Assembly (NCBI GenBank): GCA_902799185.1
Contig: CADBZO010000005.1
Location: 20,638-84,637 of the forward strand
Source of the DNA: an uncultured Bacteroidales bacterium
Lineage (GTDB): Bacteria; Bacteroidota; Bacteroidia; Bacteroidales; Paludibacteraceae
DNA length: 64,000 nt
Direction: 5' to 3'
Positions 17,306 through 25,932 of the stretch are shown in pieces. The notes under the pieces were generated by a model, which did not search any database, was not told where the DNA came from, and was given only the letters and a program-made list of their open reading frames with translations. Made by a program: the position numbers and the translations under genes. Position 1 is the first letter of the stretch, and every line of letters starts with the position of its first letter.

Positions 17306-18802
17306 ATGTTACGAAAAATTCGAATAACTCTTGCTACCATCTGCTTTGTGCTGATCAACCTGCTCTTCCTCGGCGTCAGTTGGGGGCTGAGCCAGCATAT
17401 CGTGTGGGTGGCGAAGATTCAGTTCCTGCCTGCTCTGCTGGCGTTGGACTATGCTATGCTGCTGATCCTCATTGCTGTGACGCTCCTTTTCGGACGCATC
17501 TATTGCTCTGTCATTTGCCCGCTGGGCGTCATGCAGGATATCTTCGGCTGGATGGGCAAGAAAGCGAAGAAGAACCGCTACTCCCATTCGCCGGAGAAGA
17601 AATGGCTGCGCTATGGTGTGCTGGCGGTGTTTGTTGTCTGCCTCATCGTCGGTTTTGCGCCCGTGACGACGCTTCTTGCGCCGTACTCGGCGTACGGCAG
17701 GGTGGTCAATTCGCTCTTTCGACCGCTGTATGATCTGCTTAATAATGGTCTGGCGGCGTTTGAGAGTCATTATGACAGTTATATCTTCAGCGAAGTGCAG
17801 TTATGGATGCGGAGCGTCACGACGTTTGTAGTGGCGTTGCTGACACTCATCATCCTCGGTTTCTTGGCGTGGCGTAACGGACGGACGTATTGCAACACCG
17901 TCTGTCCGGTAGGAACGATACTGAGCTTCTTCAGCCGTTTCTCGCTCATGCGTGTGCAGATGGATAAGTCCAAATGCAAGAACTGCTCCCTTTGCGAGAA
18001 GAACTGCAAGGCATCGGCAATCGATTTCAAGGCGGGTACGGTGGACGCAAGCCGTTGCGTAGCTTGCGGCGATTGTCTGGAGGTCTGTCATTTCGATGCG
18101 CTGCATTACAGACCGCTGACGCTCAAAGACCGCTCCGCTCAAAGTACAAAGACCGCTAACGCTGAAAGACAGCCCGACCTGAACAAACGTGCGTTTGTAA
18201 CAAGCGCCGTGTTAGCCACCGGCGCCGTGGCAATGGCACAAGCGAAGATGAAAGTCGATGGCGGCATGGCGGTGATAGAGGACAAGCAAGCGCCTCACCG
18301 CGAGACGCCTGTCACGCCGCCGGGGTCAGTCTCTGCGTATAACATGAACCGGCATTGCACTGCGTGCCAACTATGCGTCAGTGCGTGTCCGAATAATGTG
18401 TTGCGCCCATCCACCGACCCGATGAAACTCATGCAACCCGAGATGTCTTTTGAGCGCGGATATTGCCGCCCCGAGTGTACGCGTTGCAGTCAGGTATGCC
18501 CTACGGGTGCAATCAAAGCTATCACCAAGGAGGAGAAGACCGCCATCCATATCGGTCACGCCGTATGGATTGAGCAGAACTGCATCCCTGTCACCAACGG
18601 TGACCACTGCGGTGCTTGTGCGCGTCACTGCCCCGCTTGGGCGATTCAGATGGTGGAGAAAGAGATCAACGGCAAAGTTGTCGAAGTGCCGGTAGTAGAT
18701 ACCGAGAAATGTATCGGTTGCGGCAAGTGCGAGAACCTCTGTCCCGCACGCCCCTTCAGCGCCATCTATGTAGAAGGAAACACCATGCACCATATCAATT
18801 AA
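17306..18802 (+). CDS. NapH-like membrane polyferredoxin fused to NapG-like domain
   Basis: About 498 residues; ATG 17294 is an alternative start. Four or five membrane helices with the NapH/CcoG motifs CSVICPLGVMQD and CNTVCPVGTILS are followed by ferredoxin clusters CKNCSLCEKNC and CVACGDCLEVC. A second hydrophobic stretch (KRAFVTSAVLATGAVAMA) then leads to four more clusters (CTACQLCVSAC, CTRCSQVCP, CGACARHCP, CIGCGKCENLCP). It therefore looks like NapH and NapG joined, moving electrons from the membrane to the periplasm. A repeat-derived linker (KDRSAQSTKTANAER) lies between the halves. The next gene is a Tat-type ferredoxin reductase. Confidence 0.85.
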   Translation: MLRKIRITLATICFVLINLLFLGVSWGLSQHIVWVAKIQFLPALLALDYAMLLILIAVTLLFGRIYCSVICPLGVMQDIFGWMGKKAKKNRYSHSPEKKWLRYGVLAVFVVCLIVGFAPVTTLLAPYSAYGRVVNSLFRPLYDLLNNGLAAFESHYDSYIFSEVQLWMRSVTTFVVALLTLIILGFLAWRNGRTYCNTVCPVGTILSFFSRFSLMRVQMDKSKCKNCSLCEKNCKASAIDFKAGTVDASRCVACGDCLEVCHFDALHYRPLTLKDRSAQSTKTANAERQPDLNKRAFVTSAVLATGAVAMAQAKMKVDGGMAVIEDKQAPHRETPVTPPGSVSAYNMNRHCTACQLCVSACPNNVLRPSTDPMKLMQPEMSFERGYCRPECTRCSQVCPTGAIKAITKEEKTAIHIGHAVWIEQNCIPVTNGDHCGACARHCPAWAIQMVEKEINGKVVEVPVVDTEKCIGCGKCENLCPARPFSAIYVEGNTMHHIN

Positions 18803-18845
18803 AGGACAAAGGGACAATGTACAATGTACAATGTACAAAGGATTT
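18803..18845. repeat. Short tandem repeat before the aldo/keto reductase
   Basis: Repeats of GTACAAT and GTACAAAGG fill the gap just upstream of the start codon at 18846; an in-frame ATG at 18831 lies inside the repeat. Confidence 0.6.
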
Positions 18846-20258
18846 ATGGACAGAAGAGAATTTATCAAACATAGCGCAGCAGCCGTAGCGGCTACATCGG
18901 TTCTGGCAACCGCCTGCAAGAACGGCAAACCCAATGACCCAATAAATAGCCAAATGGTAAATGACCAAATGGTAAATGGTATGACTTTGCGCACCAATCC
19001 GAACACGGGCGACCGCGTGTCGATACTCGGTTTCGGAATGATGCGTCTGCCGGTTCAGGCAGGCGGCACGGCGCGTGAGAACCCCGACAGCCCGATTGAC
19101 CAGGAGGCCGTCAATGAAATGGTGGATTACGCCCTTGAACACGGCGTCAATTATTTCGACACCTCGCCTGCGTACTGTCAAGGTCTCTCGGAGCAGAGCA
19201 CCGGTATTGCCCTTGCGCGCCATCCGCGGAAGAACTATTTTATTGCTACCAAGCTCTCTAATTTCTCGCCCGACACATGGTCGGCTAAAGAGTCCAAAGC
19301 GATGTTCGAACGCTCGCTCAACTACCTCCAGACCGATTACGTGGACTACCTCTTGCTGCACGGTATAGGCATGAGCGGAGGCGGCAGAGACGGCATGGGT
19401 GCTTTCTACGGAAGGTATATGGAGAACGGCATCCTTGATTGGCTCGTGGAGCAGAAAAAGAACGGCCGTATCCGCAATCTCGGTTTCTCCTATCACGGGG
19501 ATGTGAAGGTCTTTGACACCCTCCTTCAGTGGCACGACGAAGGCAAGTACCATTGGGACTTCGTGCAGATTGAACTGAACTACCTCGATTGGCACTATGC
19601 CAATGAAATCAACCCGCGCAACACCGATGCCGACTACCTCTATGCCGAGCTGCACAAACGCGGTATACCGGCGGTGATCATGGAGCCGCTGTTAGGTGGT
19701 CGTCTGGCGAAGCAGCCGGACGCTATCACTGCCAAGATGCGCGAGAAAGACAGCCGCTATTCGCCTGCCGCATGGGCGTTCCGCTTTGCGGGCAACCCCG
19801 AAGGCGTGCTGACCGTCCTCTCCGGAATGACCTATCTGGAGCACCTGAAAGAAAATGTCTCTACCTATTCGCCGTTGGTTCCCCTCACGGCGGAAGAAGA
19901 GCAGTGGCTTCTGACACTCGCCAGAGATATCTACGAACTGAAAGCCATTCCTTGCACTGCCTGCAACTACTGCATGCCATGCCCGTACGGGCTGAATATA
20001 CCGGGTATCTTTGCGCATTATAACAAATGTATTGCGGAAGGTACCATGCCGGCTACGGACGGTCCGTCCAATGAGTACCAACGCAACCGCCGTGCCTTCC
20101 TTGTAGGGTACGACCGCGCCGTGCCATCCGTCCGTCAGGCGGACCATTGTATCGGTTGCGACCACTGTGTGAGCCACTGCCCGCAGCGCATCGACATTCC
20201 CAAAGAGATGCAGCGCATCGACCGCTTCGTAGATCAACTACGACAAGCCAATTCATAA
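18846..20258 (+). CDS. Tat-exported aldo/keto reductase with ferredoxin domain
   Basis: About 470 residues. MDRREFIKHSAAAVAATSVLATAC has a twin-arginine motif (RREFIK) and a lipobox, so a folded, membrane-anchored periplasmic protein is predicted. A repeat-derived linker (NSQMVNDQMVN) follows. The (beta/alpha)8 aldo/keto reductase core has the tetrad in YFDTSPAYC (Asp, Tyr), IATKLS (Lys) and LLLHGIG (His). The C-terminus carries CTACNYCMPCPYGLNIP and CIGCDHCVSHCPQRIDIP, two cluster motifs. tatA and tatC follow directly, which supports Tat export. Electrons could come from the upstream polyferredoxin. Confidence 0.88.
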   Translation: MDRREFIKHSAAAVAATSVLATACKNGKPNDPINSQMVNDQMVNGMTLRTNPNTGDRVSILGFGMMRLPVQAGGTARENPDSPIDQEAVNEMVDYALEHGVNYFDTSPAYCQGLSEQSTGIALARHPRKNYFIATKLSNFSPDTWSAKESKAMFERSLNYLQTDYVDYLLLHGIGMSGGGRDGMGAFYGRYMENGILDWLVEQKKNGRIRNLGFSYHGDVKVFDTLLQWHDEGKYHWDFVQIELNYLDWHYANEINPRNTDADYLYAELHKRGIPAVIMEPLLGGRLAKQPDAITAKMREKDSRYSPAAWAFRFAGNPEGVLTVLSGMTYLEHLKENVSTYSPLVPLTAEEEQWLLTLARDIYELKAIPCTACNYCMPCPYGLNIPGIFAHYNKCIAEGTMPATDGPSNEYQRNRRAFLVGYDRAVPSVRQADHCIGCDHCVSHCPQRIDIPKEMQRIDRFVDQLRQANS

Positions 20259-20283
20259 TTTGTAATTTTTAATTCGTAATTAT

Positions 20284-20463
20284 ATGCATATCGGTATTAC
20301 TGAAATCATCATCATCGCCCTCATCGTTCTGCTGCTCTTCGGCGGCAAGAAAATCCCTGAACTGATGAAGGGTCTGGGCAAAGGCGTCAAGTCCTTCAAG
20401 GACGGCATGAAAGAAGGCGACGAAGAAGAGAAAAAAGAAAACGAAGAAATTCGTAATTCTTAA
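20284..20463 (+). CDS. tatA: Sec-independent translocase TatA/E
   Basis: 59 residues, ATG 20284 to TAA 20461-20463. The N-terminal helix [25 protein letters not shown] includes the Phe-Gly hinge ([10 protein letters not shown]) and is followed by an amphipathic helix ([18 protein letters not shown]) and an acidic tail. This is the pore-forming component of twin-arginine export. The last residues (EIRNS) and the stop are part of an AATTCGTAATT repeat that also fills the gaps on both sides (20258-20283, 20447-20482). No tatB is seen; TatA-TatC pairs suffice in many bacteria. Confidence 0.92.
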   Translation: MHIGITEIIIIALIVLLLFGGKKIPELMKGLGKGVKSFKDGMKEGDEEEKKENEEIRNS

Positions 20464-20486
20464 TTTTTAATTCGTAATTTAAACTC

Positions 20487-21233
20487 GTGCCGAGTTTTTG
20501 GGATCATCTGGACGAACTGCGCAGCGTGCTGATACGTTGCGTGGTGGCGTGGGGTATCTGCGCGGTAGCGGCGTTCTGCTTCCGCGACGCGTTGTTCGCC
20601 TTTCTCTTCGCCCCTGCCCATCCGGATTTTATCACGTATTGTTTGCTACGCTCCCTCCCTTGTGAGGAGGGTTGGGGAGAGGTTTCGGTCTCTTTCATCA
20701 ACACCCAATTAGCCGCCCAATTCACCACCCATATGCAGGTGGCGGCGCTGGCAGGTCTGGTGATAGCCTTCCCTTACTTGGTATGGCAGCTTTACGGCTT
20801 TCTCTCACCGGCGCTTTATGCCAACGAGAAACGCGCTGCGGGACGGATTATCGGTTTCGGCACGCTGCTTTTCCTCTGCGGCGTGGCGCTCAACTATCTG
20901 GTCATCTTCCCTTTCGCGTTCCGTTTCCTGGCTACTTACCAAGTGCAGCCGGAGGTGGTGAACCAAATAGCATTGGACTCCTATGTCTCCACGCTGCTGA
21001 TACTCTCGTTGCTGATGGGTTTTCTCTTTGAGATGCCGCTGGTGGCGTGGGCACTCGGCAAAGCGGGACTCCTGGAAGCCGCATGGCTCAAACGGTACCG
21101 CCGCCATGCCCTCGTGGCGCTTATGATAGTAGCGGCAGTGATCACCCCCACGGGCGACGCGTTCACGCTCTTGCTCGTCACCATTCCGCTGTATCTGCTC
21201 TACGAACTATCTATCATGGTCACGCCCAAATGA
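20487..21233 (+). CDS. tatC: Sec-independent translocase TatC
   Basis: 248 residues from GTG 20487. SFWDHLDELRSVLIRC is the conserved N-terminus, and six membrane helices follow, with FINTQLAAQFTTHMQVAALAG in the first periplasmic region and GFLFEMPLVAWALGKAGL and TPTGDAFTLLLVTIPLYLLYELSI near the end. It binds the RR signal. Residues about 55-68 (RSLPCEEGWGEVS, DNA 20649-20688) are encoded by a dispersed hairpin repeat and look like an in-frame insertion in the first periplasmic loop. The stop overlaps the next start as ATGA. Confidence 0.93.
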   Translation: MPSFWDHLDELRSVLIRCVVAWGICAVAAFCFRDALFAFLFAPAHPDFITYCLLRSLPCEEGWGEVSVSFINTQLAAQFTTHMQVAALAGLVIAFPYLVWQLYGFLSPALYANEKRAAGRIIGFGTLLFLCGVALNYLVIFPFAFRFLATYQVQPEVVNQIALDSYVSTLLILSLLMGFLFEMPLVAWALGKAGLLEAAWLKRYRRHALVALMIVAAVITPTGDAFTLLLVTIPLYLLYELSIMVTPK

Positions 21234-23122
21234 AAATCCGCATCCTCTGCATAGCACTCTTTGCTTTGATTCTCCTGCCACTTCGGGCAGTCGAAACAAC
21301 CGATACCTTGCGCACAGTGGACTTGCAGGAGGTGGTGGCCACCGGCACACGAACGAGCACCGACCCACGCCTGTTGCCGGTGACGGTGAACGTAGTGGGC
21401 GAAGAGGTCTTGACGGAGAAACAGCAGCCGAATATCCTGCCGACCTTGACCGAGCAGGTGCCGGGACTCTTTATCACCCAGCGCGGTGTCATCGGCTACG
21501 GCGTGAGTACCGGCGGTTCGGGTGGTATTAGGGTGCGTGGTATCGGCGGACAGCCTAATACCGATGTGTTGGTGCTCATTGACGGTCTGCCGCAATACGC
21601 CGGCCTGTACGGCCACCCGATAGCGGACAACTACCAGACTTCGATGGCGGAGAGGGTAGAGGTCATCCGTGGTCCCGCGTCCCTCTATTACGGCTCCAAC
21701 GCCATGGGAGGTGTCATCAATATCGTCACCCACCGGCCCAAGCAAGACACCATCCTCACGCGTCTCCATGCGCAGGGCGGTTCGTTCGGTTCGGTGGATG
21801 CCGGAATAACGAACCAACTGCGTCGTGGCAAATGGAGCGAAGCGGCGGGCTTCAACTACGTGCGTACCAGCGGCCACAGGGAGAACACGGCGTTCTCGCA
21901 GTACAGCGGTTTTGCACGGCTCGGCTATGACATCAATGCCCATTGGGCGCTCCAAGCCACGGGTAACATTGCTTATTTCAATACCGCTAATCCGGGTACG
22001 GTGACTGCCCCTGTCTATGACAGCCGTCAGCATATTCTCCGCGGTATGGCGACCCTCTCGGCGGAGAATCATTACGACCGAACGGAAGGAGCCATCCGCG
22101 CGTATTACTCCGGCGGCAGGCACCGTATCAACGACGGGCACAAGGCTTCCGAGCCTGCACCGGCAACCGAGTATAACCACACCGACCTCATGCTTGGCGT
22201 GAGTGCCTACCAGACCGTCCGGCTCTTCCGCGGTAACCATACCACCTTCGGCTTTGACTACCAGCATTTCGGCGGACACGTGTGGAACAAGGGACTAAGT
22301 GACCGGGTACCAAGTACCAAGGACATTATTCGCAAGACCCAATACGAGTTGGCAGGATATATAGATTTCCGGCAAGAGGTGGTCCATTGGTTCTCGTTGG
22401 ATGCCGGAGTGCGGTTGGGCTGGCATTCCGTAGCAGGATTCTACTACGCACCGCAGGCGGGACTCTCGTTCCTCTTGCCTCATGACGCGCAACTCAAAGC
22501 CGTGGTCTCTCGCGGTTTCCGCAATCCGACTATCCGCGAACTCTATATGTATGCGCCGGCGAACGACAGCCTGCAGGCGGTCAGTCTCTGGAACTACGAA
22601 CTGTCGTACAAGCAATACCTTCTCAACGGGCGCATACGCGTAGGCGCGAACATCTTCTATCTGCACGCGAAGAACATGATTGAGACGCGTCCTGTTGACG
22701 GACGGCCTCGTAACGTGAACACCGGCGAAATGAAGAACGCCGGAGCCGAAGTGGAGTTCTCCGCCCGCGTGTGGCAGGGGCTCATCCTCGGCGCCAACTA
22801 CAGCTACCTCTATATGGCGAACCCCGTTCTGGCTGCCCCGGAGCACAAGCTGAATATCTCCCTCGCGTACCACCATGACCGTTTCCGTATCGGTACGAAC
22901 GTGCAATATATCCACGGTCTCTATACCCAACTGCCGACGTCTGGCAATGGAGGTAAGAAGCAAAACTTCTGTCTCTGGTCTGCCCATGCGGCAGGGCGTA
23001 TCTGGCGCGAGTTGTGGGTAACGCTCACGGCGGATAATATCCTCGGCACCGAATATGAAATCAATGCCGGTTTCCCGATGCCCAAAATAACCGTCATGGC
23101 GGGACTGCAGTTTGCTTTTTAA
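21230..23122 (+). CDS. TonB-dependent outer-membrane receptor
   Basis: 630 residues from ATG 21230, overlapping tatC by 4 bp. Signal MKIRILCIALFALILLPLRA, then a plug domain (EVVATGTRTSTDPRLLPVTV, IRVRGIGGQPNTDVLVLIDG, VEVIRGPASLYYGSNAMGGVINIVT) and a barrel ending in Phe (MAGLQFAF). It lacks the SusC-type N-terminal domain, so a metal or cofactor transporter is likelier than a glycan receptor. The substrate cannot be read from the sequence. Position within a redox/Fe-S cluster suggests iron, heme or another cofactor, by inference only. Confidence 0.88.
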   Translation: MKIRILCIALFALILLPLRAVETTDTLRTVDLQEVVATGTRTSTDPRLLPVTVNVVGEEVLTEKQQPNILPTLTEQVPGLFITQRGVIGYGVSTGGSGGIRVRGIGGQPNTDVLVLIDGLPQYAGLYGHPIADNYQTSMAERVEVIRGPASLYYGSNAMGGVINIVTHRPKQDTILTRLHAQGGSFGSVDAGITNQLRRGKWSEAAGFNYVRTSGHRENTAFSQYSGFARLGYDINAHWALQATGNIAYFNTANPGTVTAPVYDSRQHILRGMATLSAENHYDRTEGAIRAYYSGGRHRINDGHKASEPAPATEYNHTDLMLGVSAYQTVRLFRGNHTTFGFDYQHFGGHVWNKGLSDRVPSTKDIIRKTQYELAGYIDFRQEVVHWFSLDAGVRLGWHSVAGFYYAPQAGLSFLLPHDAQLKAVVSRGFRNPTIRELYMYAPANDSLQAVSLWNYELSYKQYLLNGRIRVGANIFYLHAKNMIETRPVDGRPRNVNTGEMKNAGAEVEFSARVWQGLILGANYSYLYMANPVLAAPEHKLNISLAYHHDRFRIGTNVQYIHGLYTQLPTSGNGGKKQNFCLWSAHAAGRIWRELWVTLTADNILGTEYEINAGFPMPKITVMAGLQFAF

Positions 23123-23143
23123 CAACCTCAAAAACATATATTT

Positions 23144-24526
23144 ATGAAAAAAACATTCCTTTGTACTTTGTGCTTGGTCACTCTGTCCCTTTTCCTCGGC
23201 TGCGCGAAGAAGGCAACAGCGGAGCCGCAGACAGCCGGTAATGACAAGCCGGTCGTGTATATGACGCAGGAGATTTCTCCGGCGGCATTGGTGCGTATCT
23301 ACGAAGCACTCGGCCGTCCTGCCGAGGGACGTGTGGCGGTGAAGATCTCTACGGGTGAGGCGGGCGGTCACAACTACCTCAAGCCCGAACTGATCCGTCA
23401 GCTGGTGAACGGCGTGAACGGTACGATCGTGGAGTGCAACACCGCCTATCCGGGCAAACGTAACTCCTTCGAGGCGCATTGGCAGACGATCAAGGACCAT
23501 GGCTTCCTCGACATAGCATCCGTGGATCTCATGGACGAGGAGGGAAGCATGCGTATCCCGGTACAGGATAGTACATGGGTCCATTACGACCTCGTCGGTT
23601 CGCACCTCGCCAACTATGACTTCATGATCAACCTCGCCCATTTCAAGGGTCATGCCATGGGCGGCTTCGGCGGAGTGCTCAAGAACCAGTCTATTGGTGT
23701 CGCTTCGGCGGCAGGCAAGGCGTATATCCATTCCGCCGGTGTGACGGAGGATGTGGACGAGTGCTGGTCGCACACGGCCAACCAAGACGGTTTCTTGGAG
23801 TCCATGGCGGCTGCGGCGCAGGCGGTGCATAACTATTTCGGCGGTGAGCGGATCCTGTATATCAACGTGGTCAACAACCTCTCCGTGGATTGCGACTGCG
23901 ACAGCCATCCGGCGGCACCGGAGATGAACGACATCGGTATTCTCGCCTCCCTCGACCCCGTGGCACTTGACCAGGCATGCGTGGACCTGGTATTCAACTA
24001 CCCGTCCAAAGAGGGCGATGACGCAGCGGCACTCATCGAGCGTATCAACTCGCGTCATGGCATCCACATCCTCGAACACGCCGCCAAGATCGGTTTGGGT
24101 TCGCGCGAATACCAACTCGTTTCGATTGACGGCGAAGACATGCTGGCGCGACTCAACGGGCAGCAGCTCAGTCTGATTGTCCGCAACGCCGGACTGACGA
24201 CCGAATACCACCAGCACGGTGTGAACGACCTGCTGCAACTGTTGGAGAACGAACCGCAGCGTCTGCAAGGCGCCGTGGTGGCGGACAAGATGATCGGCAA
24301 GGCGGCAGCTGCACTCATGGCAGTAGGCGGTGTGAAGCAGGTACATACTAACCTCATCTCTACGCCTGCGCGAGAGATGCTGGAGAAAGCGGGTGTGCAG
24401 GTCACAGCCGCCGAAGAGGTGGAGATGATCCTCAACCGCGACCAGACGGGGCAGTGTCCCATGGACAAAAGCCTCAATGAGACCGACGACCCGTCGGAGT
24501 GCGTGGCTATTCTGAAAAACAAATAG
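23144..24526 (+). CDS. DUF362 domain lipoprotein
   Basis: 460 residues. MKKTFLCTLCLVTLSLFLGC is a lipoprotein signal; its DNA (23158-23190) is a reverse copy of the GTAC/AAGTGAC repeat seen at 11630. The DUF362 body has VYMTQEISPAALVRIYEALG, VKISTGEAGGHNYLKPELI, FMINLAHFKGHAMGGFGGVLKNQSIG and DPVALDQACVDLV. DUF362 proteins often carry ferredoxin domains; none is visible here. The function is not established. It follows the TonB receptor after 21 bp and so probably belongs to the same operon. Confidence 0.85.
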   Translation: MKKTFLCTLCLVTLSLFLGCAKKATAEPQTAGNDKPVVYMTQEISPAALVRIYEALGRPAEGRVAVKISTGEAGGHNYLKPELIRQLVNGVNGTIVECNTAYPGKRNSFEAHWQTIKDHGFLDIASVDLMDEEGSMRIPVQDSTWVHYDLVGSHLANYDFMINLAHFKGHAMGGFGGVLKNQSIGVASAAGKAYIHSAGVTEDVDECWSHTANQDGFLESMAAAAQAVHNYFGGERILYINVVNNLSVDCDCDSHPAAPEMNDIGILASLDPVALDQACVDLVFNYPSKEGDDAAALIERINSRHGIHILEHAAKIGLGSREYQLVSIDGEDMLARLNGQQLSLIVRNAGLTTEYHQHGVNDLLQLLENEPQRLQGAVVADKMIGKAAAALMAVGGVKQVHTNLISTPAREMLEKAGVQVTAAEEVEMILNRDQTGQCPMDKSLNETDDPSECVAILKNK

Positions 24527-24541
24527 TTCGCTGCCGCTTTT

Positions 24542-25228
24542 ATGACCACCGAACTGCTGATAGATAACCGGCCGTGCATGGTCTATGCCATGCCGGAGCC
24601 GCGGTGCCTTGTGCTGACCACGCTCGGCGCACACGAACGCAAGGATTTTGAGACGCTGGCGCAGATGATAACCCAACAGACTTCCGTGCCTTTTGTTCTT
24701 GCGGCGTTCACGATAGGCGACTGGGAAGCCGAACTCGCGCCGTGGGCGGACTCGGCGCTGTCCCAACGCCCGGAAGTGGGCACGCAGGCAGGCGCAACGC
24801 TGGATTTTGTGGCAAACGCGCTTCTGCCCGAAATGCAAGGCCTGTACGGCTCGCTGCCGGTCATCCTTGGCGGCTATTCGCTGGCAGGTCTGTTCGCGCT
24901 CTGGGCGGCGTACCAACAGCCACTCTTTGCGGCCGTGGCTGCCGCCTCGCCATCGGTGTGGATACGCGGCTGGATGTCTTTTGTACAAAGCCACGCGCTC
25001 CTCACGCCGAAGGTCTATCTCAGTCTGGGTATCAAAGAGGAGAAGACCCGCAACAGCGCTCTTGCGCAGGTGGGCGACAACATCCGTGCGTACCATGAGT
25101 TATTGACGCACTCGCTCGGCGAGGAACACACCGCGCTCGTCTGGCACAACGGCGGCCATTTCACCGACTGCACCCTCCGCCTCGCCCAAGCCATAACTTG
25201 GTGCATCAACCGTATAACAACCCTATAA
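24542..25228 (+). CDS. Alpha/beta-hydrolase (esterase-like)
   Basis: 228 residues. LPVILGGYSLAGLFALWAAY contains the nucleophile elbow G-Y-S-L-A-G. HNGGHFTDC near the C-terminus supplies the likely catalytic His; the acid is not certain. There is no signal peptide, so it is cytoplasmic. The fold resembles the putative esterase (EsD-like) group. The gene starts 15 bp after DUF362. The substrate is unknown. Confidence 0.8.
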   Translation: MTTELLIDNRPCMVYAMPEPRCLVLTTLGAHERKDFETLAQMITQQTSVPFVLAAFTIGDWEAELAPWADSALSQRPEVGTQAGATLDFVANALLPEMQGLYGSLPVILGGYSLAGLFALWAAYQQPLFAAVAAASPSVWIRGWMSFVQSHALLTPKVYLSLGIKEEKTRNSALAQVGDNIRAYHELLTHSLGEEHTALVWHNGGHFTDCTLRLAQAITWCINRITTL

Positions 25229-25299
25229 ACGGCCGGTGGTGGTCAATTATTTCTACCACGAGACCATCACCAAATCCGCGCAAAGAAAGCAAATTGAGT

Positions 25300-25929
25300 A
25301 TGGAAAACAAACTGGCAATGACTTTTGACGAGATTTACCGACAGATGCAGTGGACGCGTGAGCCCGCAAAAGTAGAGGAAAAAGACGGCGTGATTGCCGT
25401 CACCACCAAACCGCATACCGACCTCTGGCAGCGGACGTACTACCACTTCCGCAATGACAATGCGCCTGTGCTCCAGATGAAGACCAACGAGCGGTTCTTT
25501 TCGTTTGTCGTCAAGACCGATTTTTCGCAGAGCCACCACCGGTTCGACCAGTGCGGTATTGTGATGTACCTCGATAGCGAGAACTGGCTCAAAGCGTCCG
25601 TAGAGTACGAGAACGGGCAGTTCCAACACCTCGGTTCGGTGGTCACCAACGGCGGCTATTCGGACTGGGCAACGACGGCTATCCCGGCGGACGTAAAAAC
25701 GATGTGGTACCGCTTCTCGCGGCGGGAGGACGATTATTGCATCGAGAGTTCGGCGGACGGCGTACATTTCAGCCAGATGCGCATCTGCCACATCCACGCC
25801 GGAGCCGGAGAGATACGTTTCGGTATCTATGCCTGTTCGCCGGAGGACTCGTCATTCACGGCTTTGTTCTCAAATATGAAAATCACCGCCTGCGCATGGC
25901 ATGCCCATGACGGACAGCAACCGGATTAG
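25300..25929 (+). CDS. DUF1349 family protein
   Basis: 209 residues from ATG 25300; an upstream frame overlaps the hydrolase but lacks family similarity. WQRTYYHFRNDNAPVLQ, FDQCGIVMYLDSENWLKASVEYENG, and YRFSRREDDYCIESSADGVHF are typical of the DUF1349 concanavalin-like beta-sandwich, related to laminin-G-type lectin folds. The family's role is uncertain (possibly carbohydrate or ligand binding). No signal peptide is visible. The EamA transporter begins 3 bp after the stop. Confidence 0.82.
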   Translation: MENKLAMTFDEIYRQMQWTREPAKVEEKDGVIAVTTKPHTDLWQRTYYHFRNDNAPVLQMKTNERFFSFVVKTDFSQSHHRFDQCGIVMYLDSENWLKASVEYENGQFQHLGSVVTNGGYSDWATTAIPADVKTMWYRFSRREDDYCIESSADGVHFSQMRICHIHAGAGEIRFGIYACSPEDSSFTALFSNMKITACAWHAHDGQQPD

Positions 25930-25932
25930 GCC

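Noticed and set aside
22295-25096. 933-residue open frame on the minus strand
   Set aside because: It lies antisense to the TonB receptor, DUF362 and esterase genes. It is rich in Arg, His and Val in shadow-like order, shows no domain motif, and arises from the codon bias of the real genes.
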